64,000 nt of DNA from Anthopleura xanthogrammica. Lineage: Eukaryota > Cnidaria > Anthozoa > Actiniaria > Actiniidae. The position numbers and the translations under genes were made by a program. This document shows, one piece after another, positions 23,735 to 35,000 of the stretch. The stretch's first letter is position 1. Each line of letters starts with the position of its first letter. The stretch covers positions 12,305,391-12,369,390 of the forward strand of contig OZ025212.1 in assembly GCA_964019055.1 (NCBI GenBank), given 5' to 3'. The notes below the pieces were generated by a model. It worked only from the letters and a program-made list of their open reading frames with translations, was not told the DNA's origin and made no database searches.

Positions 23735-24406
23735 ATGTTGTGTACATTTGTTGTTTCTTTATATATATATATACACCTACTTGCAAGAACGTTGTCATAC
23801 AACATTTGAGCATTTGTAGTTTAGTGGATTAGGAATAAATTAGAAGTACAAAAGAAGATCATTGAAGCAGAACTCTTTCTTTTGTACTTTTAATTTATTC
23901 CTAATCTTGAAACTACAAATGTTCAAATGTTGTATGATAACGTTTTTGCAAGTAGGTGTATATATATATATATTTTGTTTATCCAGGATTTTTTTTCTTA
24001 TTTTGAATAACCCTTCTGTTGACTCTTCAATTTACCGCCAATATCAGTACCTTAGCATTAAGAACTCTCAAGGTAACTTTTAGAAACTGTACTGATCCAA
24101 ATAAATCTTATTTTATTTCTTTTTTTCGGTTTTAAAACATCCTTTTGATTTTTATCTCGAAATGCCGTTGGTTTCTAAGGCGGTTCTTTCAAAGTTCAGT
24201 ATGTGCTAGATTGCAAAAGCAGAGCGAAAATAAACACGAAAATGATAATAACATTCATTAATAGTCATTAAAATATTAATTACGACACATGAGATCAAGA
24301 GAAAGATAGTTCAAAAGTTCTCTCGATGCTTACCAGTTTGTTGTGCTAATACCAATAAGATAGTTGCAAATTTCAGAGTTAACTTCAACTGCTTAAGAGG
24401 GACCAT
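20386..24406 (-). CDS. Secreted or surface protein with alternating Ly6 and EGF domains
   Basis: Exons in transcript order, all joined in phase 1: 24406-24334 signal peptide (MVPLKQLKL then a hydrophobic stretch); 22482-22162 Ly6/uPAR three-finger domain ending CCNDTNYCN; 21907-21800 EGF (CLNYGECK, CQCPPGFYGSRC); 21202-20852 second Ly6 domain ending CCDGDFCN; 20505-20386 EGF (CLNRGTC, CTCVPGYTGQKC). Uniform phase-1 borders are typical of shuffled extracellular modules. No stop codon, transmembrane helix or GPI signal follows the last exon. The next phase-1 EGF copies downstream (18115, 17831) are broken, so the gene may be a truncated paralogue of a longer EGF protein, or its last exon was missed. 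Ly6 domains usually mediate protein binding; the ligand is unknown. Confidence 0.78.
23681..23733 (+). repeat. (CA)n microsatellite
   Basis: A run of about 26 CA units lies in the first intron of the Ly6-EGF gene. Confidence 0.95.
23761..23970. repeat. Inverted repeat with about 95-bp arms
   Basis: The left arm at 23761-23855 includes ACACCTACTTGCAAGAACG and TAGGAATAAATTA. The right arm is its near-perfect complement at 23877-23970. The spacer is about 21 bp. AT dinucleotide runs sit at both ends. It is a foldback or MITE-like element in the signal-exon intron. Confidence 0.8.
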
Positions 24407-25804
24407 CTTAGCGACTTCTTCGCTCTTCTGACGACAATAAAAGATTGAATGCGGAATATATATCTTGACAGAAACCTATTTATAACATTTAGCCATGCAT
24501 GAGCTCAAATGATTATTTTCTTCAAACATGTTCAAACTCAAACCTTTCAACTTTAGTGGAAAAATACAATTTAGTTTCAAAACTTTTATTCCATGCTTCG
24601 TAACTCTAGATTATTGAAATTGATCTTAATAGTAAAAATTAAATATAACTTTGCTTGTCTTTCGCTTGACTACCCATGAGTAGGCTGTAGTTAACTCAAG
24701 TGGTACGTGAAATAATTTGCTATGAAAACATGCAAATACAAGTATTTACACCCAAGCAACATAACGAATTTTTCGGGATATTTTCAGAATTTTATTCGGA
24801 TTGTATATATAGCTAGGGCTTCCAGATATTCAGGCAGACTGGACTTGAACATTTTTTCTATACATATATTTTTTTCTGAATACGTACACTGGACTGCTAC
24901 GATTAACGTTAACCGGACTTTGCAGGTAAACAGAAAGCGGAAAAAAAATCAAGAATATAATAAGTATCTTAGCGTCCTACGCAAACGCTCATAGGGTCGT
25001 CACGTAACTTTTCTAGCAATATTTAACCCACGTTCGAGATATTTAATTTCTAGCACGATACCGAAGCAATACGAAATAAAATGTTAAAAATTGCATTAAA
25101 CCTCAAAAGTATCAGTATCAGGAAGCTAAGATGGTAAGCATATTAGCTCGAACAACCAAGTAGTCAGTAGTTCCACAGCTTTCCAGAGCCTATCAGTAAA
25201 CACTTTCATGGAAGGTCAGAACACCCCTGAGAAGTAAGTAGAAGTTAGTGTCTGGTTTTTAGTTATGCTACTGTTTTGGTCGCCGTGGTAGAGAAGGCTG
25301 GCGGGACTTGACCAGGTTGGCAGCTATATGAAGATTCTGCTTAATTTGACCTGCGCTCGGCTGCGAGTGCTACCAATCGGACTAGAAATAAACAATATGC
25401 ACGACAAAAAGTATAGTCATTTCTTCTTTTTTATACATATCATATCTATGTTTAATATTTGTTCTTACTATTAACATAACATTCAAAGTAACGAAATAAT
25501 GCTTAGCAAAATCGAAAACTGCGTTTATACAGCCTAAAGAAAATGTTCTGTAATATGAATGATTTGACTTCCCCATGCATCCGTTTGGTCTTAGCTTCTA
25601 TGTTTTAAGATTTTTAACACAACAATGATATGTCAATTAGCTATATCAGTATCAGTATCAGTATCAATATATATATATATATACCATGACTAAACAAGAT
25701 CCTTACATAGATAATCACTGCGCATGCATGCAGCGATCTTCATAAATGTCATACCCATATATGGGTTTACATCACTGATAGGTCAATTAGCTATATCAGT
25801 ATCA

Positions 25805-25847
<43 letters not shown>

Positions 25848-26090
25848 ATGACTAAACAAGATCCTTACATAGATAACCACTGCGCATGCATGCAGCGATC
25901 TTCATAAAAGTCAACCCATATATGGGTTTACATCACTGTTAGGTCAACTAGCTATATCAGTATCAGTATATATATATACCATGACTAAACAAAATCCTTA
26001 CATAGATAATCACTGCGCATGCATGCAGCGATCTTCATAAATTTCATGGCCATATATGGGTTTACATCAACGTGTTGCATCAGTGATCCT
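24407..26090. other. Intergenic region between Ly6 genes
   Basis: No coding feature is recognised. It contains AT-rich sequence upstream of the Ly6-EGF gene, presumably including its promoter, and the tandem repeat at 25628-26075. Confidence 0.5.
25628..26075. repeat. Three tandem units of about 130-170 bp with AT-repeat cores
   Basis: Each unit reads GTCAA(T/C)TAGCTATATCAG, then a variable (TA)n tract, then CATGACTAAACAA(G/A)ATCC, then CACTGCGCATGCATGCAGCG, then CATATATGGGTTTACATCA. Units begin near 25628, 25774 and 25941. The TA tract is longest in the middle unit. Confidence 0.88.
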
Positions 26091-29000
26091 TCAACCAATG
26101 TGAGCTTTGATCATCGCCATTACAACAAAGGAAAGAAAACCGGCTAAACCGGTTGACAGGTGCTTGACATTGGTATTGGCAGCACTATGCTCGCTGCTAA
26201 CATCGGTATTATCACTATCGGTAGTGCTATTACATAGGTTACCATGGCAGCACGAAGATTTGCCCGATAGGTAGCTTATACCCGTGTAGTCCTCCTTACT
26301 TGTTTTGTTCAGTTCATAACCCCACAGCGCTTCAGTAAAGCTACAGTGATATATACTGCTGCAGCCACGATATGTCCAGTCGAGGACCTTGCGGCCGACG
26401 CTTGGCACAATTGCTTTCATCTTTAAAGTGATACATCGGTCTTGGTTCAAGGATGGCACAAGTATGAAACGACCACACATCTGCTTGACGGGGCGGGTAC
26501 AATTTCTTGGAACGGGACGCAAGGGACTCCCAGCTAAACGAGTCCCGCGTGGAAAGTCGGAACATGTATAGCAAGACAGGCTTTTTCCTGCAAAGAAACA
26601 AAGGACAATATATATATATAGATATATATTTGTTCAGTAATCATAATCTGTAAAAATTTATATATTATGAACGAGAAATCATAACGATAGTTGATTACTG
26701 TAATTGCATAAAAAAAGGTTCAATAAACGAGCAGTGTTTTATCAGGTTTAAAAGCACGAGGCGTAGCCGACACAAGCTGCAAGAGGGTTTACACGGTGCA
26801 ACGGTGACGCAATCCTTGCCAAAAGTAGAAATGAATTTTGTTTTTCGCAACCAGATTGCTGCCACTTGCCTCGCAACATCTTTAAATTGCACTGTAGGTT
26901 ACCGCCGTTGCGAGACAAGTTGCAGCGAAAATTGATCCGTGTAATTGCCTCTTTAGCAATCGCCATATGCATGCATTCGCCGTTCATCCCTTCAACCTTT
27001 TTTGACTGAAATAGGCATATCGTTTTATGATACCCGTTTTTGGTATTATTGGAGTTTTGGGTATTGCAGTTCTCTTGATCATGAAAATGTCTATTTTTTT
27101 GTCCACGGGTACTTTGTTTTGTTCTTTGATAGGGGTTTGCCGCAACTGTTCACGACCCTTGATAATACCCAAAACTCCGTTAATCATAAAACACTGTGTA
27201 AATTATCAAAACTAGAAAAAGCTGATTACTCTTGAAACTGGATCTTCCTCCACAACTCTGTTGTTTTTAACATTTGAAATTAATATACTCAATATATATC
27301 ACATGGTGATAATGTTGGTTTGCGTATGATGATGGAATATGAAATGTATATGTGATCGTACCATACTTATCACAGTTATATATACTAATACCTGACGGTT
27401 TGAAGAATTCATATTTCGGTGGTTCCGGTTCTCCCTTGTTGCAGAGATTGTCTTTACAACATCCTACGTCACACTGGATTCTAGGGTTGTGCTTCGCGTT
27501 TTGGCAACTGAGCCAGTAATGTGCACACTTAGCAGCAGCAATGCAAGTACGTACTTCACTCGTAACTTTCACCCCGTTCTTTGTTTCAGTCCTTCTGTAA
27601 AATTATTAATATAATAGAGCGAACTTAAACTACGACATATGATATCATAGTTTTACATGCTAAGGAGGTCTGCTATTGGAGCGGACCTGAAAATCCTGCG
27701 AAAACTGCTTTAGTTAAGCAATAAAAACTAAGTTCTATGACTCTATCATCACATGATTAAGATAGGAGTTTACAAAAAAAACGGGTTTTTTTTCTTACCT
27801 AAAAACAACACAACGGTCAAGTCCTTGCCCTTGCTCTGAGCAATCTGTTACATTCCACAGGTTCTTCGAAGACTTGCAGCTCACAGCTTTATTCGTATTG
27901 TCCTTGCAAGTATAACATTGAAGAGGAGACCCTATGCAAAGGGAAACACGAAAGTTTACAATGATTGTCAAAAGGCGGGAAGGGATTTGATATTTAGGGA
28001 AAAGCCGGGTTGATTAATCGAGTTGAATTGCTCAATATAAATGCAAGGGATGTATGAGACAAGTTCAGTCCAGGAATGTATCTGGATAAATCCAGGGAAC
28101 TTTGTCTGGTTACATCCCTTGCATTTATAATGAGCAAATCATGTTCCAAAGTTTAATTAATCCGTCCCCGCTTTTTCCTGCTGGATATCAAATCTCTCCC
28201 TGGCTTAAAGATCGTACTGGAAGTACAAATAAGTGACCGTTTATTCTTTTATCGGGGAAGGGCCGGGTGGCGGTTGAAATAAGGAGATCATAAAAATAAA
28301 GCTCAAGAGTTGCACAGCATTTTTACGAAGGGGGCATCTTTTTTATGCAACAAGAGAGGTGGGGTCAGATTTGGACTTGTGGGGTCACAACGACAACGAC
28401 AACGTATTTTATTGGCTCCACGGTATGAATAAGTTTACATACTAGTTATACAATGGCTTCGAGTGGCATACCGTGGAATATCCCACGAGTCACTTGTAGT
28501 TTCGAGTAAACACACGAGCCTTTAGGCGAGTTTGTATACAAAGAAAATACAAGTGACGAGTGGGATATCCACGGTATGAGTAGTAGGAAAATGAGAGTTC
28601 ACCAACAATGGATCTATTGTTCTTTTGGGACCGGTCTAATTTTCAGGGGAGGGGAGGGGTGGTTCAGGTTCAGCTATGACGAAAAGATGGACCGACCGCC
28701 TGACCAAAAATTCCGAGCGGAATCAGGGGGTATTAAGAGGGAGTCTCTCTAACAGCGGACCACTGGCTCTGGGTTCAAAAAATAGATTTGTCTTATATTT
28801 TTACCATCGAAAGTACTATCTTTCCTCATTACAACTGTGTACTTAGAATCGTTTTATATTCTATTTTCGAGCCGCTATGCGAATTTTTGTCTATCGACCC
28901 CAAATCAGTCAAAAGACGCCGATTTTCAAAGTCGCCAAGGCTTACATTCAAAGTCCGTTTTCTCGGGTTTTTCTGGAAATGAAAGCTTATATTTTAGTTT

Positions 29001-32000
29001 AAAGTGAAGCTTAGTGCAACTTCTGACTAGAAACAGCAATATTGTTTTGGAATGTGCAAATTAAGGGAGGGAAAATCCTAACTGATCGAGACTACTGAAC
29101 GCGTGACTTGAAAAACTAAGATTAGAGGACTTAGAAGATTGCAAATTTCTCAATTGTGGCACCTCACCAAGGTACAAAATACCATCCTACCTTGAGATAA
29201 GAAGCTATTCTGCAGATCTATGCAAAAAAATTTGCGGCACATTGCGTTTCTAAGCAATGAACTAAGTCCAAATATTGTGCTTTTTGCAGGTATTTTCTTG
29301 CGTGACATAGAGGCCGTTGAGTCTGTAACGCCTACTTCTTTGCTCATTATTCTCAATACTCTTACCCAAAATAGGATGAAATGAATGAAAATCTAATTGT
29401 AACATGTATTTGTTCTATCATAAAAGATTTCAGCGATCACAGCCTTGTTTTAGCACTATTAAGCGATTTTGAAATTTCACCATACGTTATATTTTTTTCT
29501 AATTTGCATATCTCTAGATCGGGAGGTCAAACATTTGTGTTATAATCTCGAAACATAATTGTGCTACAGAAAAACTTTTCTTGCTTTTAGAGCTAAATAT
29601 TTTTGTTTGTTTAAGACGAATGTAACATATAACGGATATTATTAATATCTATTGAAATTAATGCGTTTATTGCGTTATCACCGTTAATTTTTAAAAATAA
29701 ATACTCTGTCAATTAGAGCTAAATGAAAACAAGGCTATGGTAATACGTCGGGTTGGTGTGCTTTTTTGGAACTTAATTGTTCATTATAATTGGGTATACT
29801 GCTGTGGAAAAAGTGCTAAAAAAGGTTTGTTAAGTACAACTGGAGTTGAACTGCATCAAAGATTAGATAATAAAATGGTAGCGCTAAATTTTATTTTAAT
29901 TGATTACTCTTATCATTTCTGATGAAAACCAAGATCATTTACTTAAAGCTTGAGGTCGTAATAGATGTGCGTAACTTTCTGGTTATTTCTTACTAGTTTA
30001 CAATACCGTGAAACTCGGCCGTCTTAAAGACGGCTATCATAGAGGGATCGAAAACCCTGTTTAGTCGTAATGGAGATGTATTCTGTTGATGCGTCCTATG
30101 CAACATTAAAAGAGCTAGCTGAATAAAACAAAACATAAGTTTTTTTAATGCTCTTTAACGGAGTAATCTACAGAATAAATATCTGCTTTCCGAAATCTAA
30201 AGGCTTCCTGTCACAAGAAAAATAACTGTCATCAATAGGGGCGGTGTCCACAATAAACACGTGCCTCAAGTCAGTCACTTAGTGAAAGCCTCCTCCTTTT
30301 CCAACGAACATATTTATAACTACTGAACGAATGATTGAGGTTTCCTGACCTAAAAGATTAGACATCAGCCGATATTTTTAGACGGGTCATTAAATAATAC
30401 TAATTTTACTGGGAACATTTGCATTCCTCGATAAGTTCGCCAACCAAACGAACGAGTTCTGCCTTGAGGTCTTTAGATCGAAACTTTACTTCAAAGTGAT
30501 TGAGTATTGTTTTAAGCATTGCAACGTTGAAGACTGCGATCTTGTCTCTGTGATAATAGTCGCATAGATCATACGCGTCATAAGTAATCGGGTGCTGCAA
30601 GCCGATGTTATCTCCAATTTCTTTTAACAGATCAAAACGCTCTGACTCCCGTATTACTTCTTGAATGTCTTCATCATCATCTACTTCAGATTGTACGTTT
30701 TCCTTGGGATTGGTAGTATCTTGTGCTCTGGATTTTTTTCTCGAAGCGGAAAGCCGTGAAAAGAATCCCGCTATTTGGGTCTTCGATAACCATTCTATTC
30801 TTTCAAAACGTCTTTCGTTGTCCTCATTTCTCGCGCACCGCATTTCTGCGGCAACTTGTTCCGGGTCAGCTTTTCTCCCAGTCCTCTCACCCAGGTCAAA
30901 CTTTGCTGTCAAATACGAGCGCACATTGTCTGTAAAACGAGCAGATGCTGTTCTTGGTTTTAAAGCCCAGCCCATGGTAAGTGGTGAAGGCGGTGTTTCT
31001 TGACGTGATACATAAGATGATTCATCTGGTTTACTGCATGTTTTGGACTTATACGAATCGATACCTGAGAATTTAGCCACCCAATCTCGGCGGAGCCCAT
31101 CGTATAATGTTTCATTTCTTTTTTTCTGGATTTCGTGCAAGCCAACATCAATGTGAAGCTCGAGATCTGAAAAGGAGTCGAAGTTATAGCTACATCCTAC
31201 TTCAGGACAAACAAATAGCGATGGCTGATCATCACTATCAATGGCGTTTTTAGGATTTTCTTGATCTTTGTTAACTGGAAGCTGTCTCATTTCACTAGTG
31301 ATGAAAAACCCTTGTCCTTCTTGCAATGATATGTTGGTCGCTCCTTGATGTTTAACATATAAAGATTTCCAAGGTATGAGTTTCCCGGGACCGGTATCGT
31401 AGGCTTTCCAGGTAAGCAGTCCTTTCTTTTCATACTTAAAGTTATGAAATTCACTAAAGTATTTGATTTTATGCACCTCAAGATTCTGGCTGGATTCATC
31501 CAAAGTGTTCACGGCCGCTGTTGTTCCTTTAACCGGTCTCTCTTTTAACGCCTTCCTCATATGGGAGCCATTCAGAATATCGTTCCCTTCAGCGCAGTAT
31601 CTCCTGATTGATGCCTTCATTGGACAAAGCACTCTGTCACATATGTCTTTTCCCTGCTGAGGCTCAGAAAAATCATACCGTTCAACAGCAATTCCAACAC
31701 GGTCACCAACATCCTTGACTGCTGCAACAAGATTGGTTGTGTGGTAACATCCTGCTTCATCTGAACGAATACACACCGTTTTCACATCAGGAAAGTCAAC
31801 TTTGATATTTTCTAGAAGGCTCTCAAAAACGGAAGTCACAGCAAACCAGTCCTGGGAACACGAGTCAAATAGGTGAGCATAAGACAAAACTCGGTTAGTC
31901 TTGGATTGCTCATCGTAGGTCACTACACTGCTGATATGCCAGCTTAGCCCGCGCTTGCCAAACCATTCGCTTTGCTTTTCTCTATACCTCATTTGGTTGA

Positions 32001-35000
32001 ATTTCATTGCCCAATCAATAATAATGAGGGCGGAGTTGGATGACAAATTACGTATTGCTTCTTGTTTTGCCTGTTCCTGGTTTACGCCTCGGATAATATG
32101 ACACTTCCAAGCAAAGATTTTACTTTTGGAGGCCTTAAAGTCGTACATTAGGTCATCGCGTTGCTCACTGCTGTAAAGATTACTGGAATGATTCTTTATG
32201 CTGGCTTCTATCTCATCCATTACCAATCTCAGTTCCTGACAATGTTTGCAAGACAAATGATGTGATGAATGCGAACACTTTTTTGTTAACTTCTGAACGC
32301 TCTGATCACTCAAGGTAAAGTGCCTACAGTGGTCAGCACACTCGCTTTCTTCGGCCATGCAGTCCGTTTTGTAGGTGGTTTTAAGATATTTCATGCCATC
32401 ATTTAGCCTGTTTTTCAAGCTTGTCATGTTTTCTTTATCTGCACCAACTTCGCAAAGCTCATCTATTATAGTAGATAGTCGCTCAAAGGCAGACACCCCT
32501 TCGGCAGCAGTATTATCGAGGCCACACAATGATTTACGTTGTGAAGCTTCTCGCACTTCCAAGATACGATACATCGTGGAACGGCTAATTGGCTCAAATG
32601 ACTCTTCCTTGCAATACTGTAAGTACTGCATCACCATTGTGGACCTCGTAACAGTGCGGATTACATTAGGCATTGTTATCTGACTGCCTCCATCTAAGGT
32701 AAGCTTTCTTGTTCCAAACGCAACGTCCTGATAAAAATAAGGTCGATTGATGAAATCAACGAAGTGGTCAACCTTTTGTGTGTCTAGACGTACCCGATGG
32801 TGTACTACCTTAGGGACAAATGAGCCTGGACCTCTCTTTTTCGCATGTGATCTAGCCAGTTTGATTTGCCTCATACTGACTTTTTCATAAGGCTCATGAA
32901 AAGCTTGCAATTTCTTCATAGTATGGCGGTATGCATATATACTGAGTATTTGTATCTTCAAGTTACGGGTCTGTGCATCACGATACGCACACATTAACGC
33001 GATCAGGTCATCTGTAGGGCTTATGGCTTCTTGTTGGATTACTTGGAATAGCTTGTCACCATCTTTTGGCGCTATCAGTTCGCAAACAGTTCGGCACGCA
33101 TCTGAGGCTCTATCTTTACAAATGTTTTTATCTTCTGGTTTTGCGTCATCCCAACTTGATGTTAATTGAAACTCCAGTGGCTCAAGAACTCCAACAGGTG
33201 TATGCGCCGCTATTTTAGCCATCGATTGGTTGAAGTCTTGAACAGCTCTATCATCATTAGCAGAAGCGTTGACGCACAAATCTTCCAGTGAACTACCACT
33301 TGCAAGATCACTGCAGCATCCTGGTGTCCAGTTCGCGCCAGCAGCACGATGCGTACGAGGTGTTTCCGGTTCAGTTGTTGAGGTTGGCGTAGATTTTTTA
33401 GGTCTCCTGTCAACGAAAATAAAAGTGAGGTATTTTATCATAACATATAGAGTCATGGTATTCTTAGGTTATTGCCTTAACTAGTCGACACTGCACTGCA
33501 GTCCTAGTTCAGTGAAATATGAAATACCTTTCCACTCACAAGACATACCTTTCTGTGGTTGTTTTTGTGGGAGGAACCTTGAACGCGCCAACTATTTCAT
33601 CCTGCAGCCACGCCGCATTGCTCTGCATGTTTTCTTGGTGCTTTGTTCTACATTTTCCACATATTGCTGTTTCAGAAAATAGAGATGAATGTGTAAGCTA
33701 GGGGATATTAATTATGACCTTGCTAAATAATAACATTCACTACACTTTCCTTTGTTTTTTTTTTTTTTTTTTTTTTGTTGTAGATAGTCTTTCTTTATTT
33801 TCTCTTCTTTTCTTTTTCTTTTTTCCCGTTTCTTTCTTTTTCTACTTCCCTTTCTTCCTGCTTTCTTTGCTGCTTTCTTTTTTCCCTTACTTCCTCTCTT
33901 TTTTCTTTTTCCTTTACTCTTTTTTTCTTTATTTTCTTTTTTTTCCCTTCTTTTTCTTTTTTCTTTCCATACTACTTACTAACTTGCTTACTTATTTTTT
34001 ATTATCTCTTTTCGTTGACCTATCGCACACGATTTTGTTTTAAATTATTCAACATAAAGATTTAGACCCATCAAAATACTCACGTGATCCAATTTCGACA
34101 GTAACATTGAAAATCGATTTCACTGCATTTGCCATGGCAACATTTATCACATGGCGATCCTTACACTGCTTTTTTCTTGATCCACTATGCCCTGGATAGC
34201 GACATGTCCGCGGTGCACGCCAAAATCTACCAAAACCATGACGATGGCTCGGACATATGCTCATAGCATCAATTTGGATAGAGCTTAACTCAAAATATCC
34301 AGCACGTGCAAGAATTAGCTCGCTTTCATTTAGTCCAGAATTTCGTAGATGGCAGCTGGCGAGGTGCTGTGTTATATCTGCCTGACATTCACTTAACTTC
34401 ACCAATTCAATAAATCCTCTAGAGCTCCCACAGGCTATTTTTCTGCTTCCTTTAAAGCTACAAAGGCTAAAATCCATTCTTTCACGAGAGAGGTAAACAC
34501 GAGACTCGAAGACTTTATAAACGCCGATCGTCTTGGTGCAAGTAAATGCAACCAGGACAGACATGTCGATTTCATTTCTGAAATCATAAATAACTTATAA
34601 CCCAACAATTTTGTACTAAACCATATTTTAGGTTTTTTAATTATTTGAGTCCCTTTTTATATCCATAACTATTAATTGAAAATGCATCATGATTCACTGT
34701 TATTTAGCGCAAGGACATAGTTTCAGCATTGCTACTACTTGGTATAGAGTTGATCAATAAAATGGCTAACGCAATACAAGCTTAAATTTGAATATCACAA
34801 TCATAGAACCTTAGACAAATTATTAAAACAGGTTATTAAAAGAGCTAGAAATATCCAGCTCTGAAAGCAAGAAAAGTTATCTTGTACTTTTGTAGCACAA
34901 CTATGTTTCGAGGTTATAAGACGAGGATTTCTTTAAAATATACTAACAATGCTTGACCTCCCGACTTTGAGATATGCAAATTGGAAAAAAATATATCGTA

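Noticed and set aside
26091..27931. Three-finger venom toxin
   Set aside because: The fold is shared, but the protein has two Ly6 domains, a Ser/Thr spacer and a GPI-type hydrophobic end, fitting a cell-surface Ly6/uPAR protein.
29150..29356. 68-codon frame on the minus strand, repeated at 35127-35333 on the plus strand
   Set aside because: Both lie in the transposon's inverted repeat arms. Duplication by the arms explains their similarity, and there is no splice or domain support.
33714..34043. 109-codon Phe/Leu-rich plus-strand frame
   Set aside because: It comes from a T/C-rich tract lying in an intron of the transposase-like gene on the other strand.
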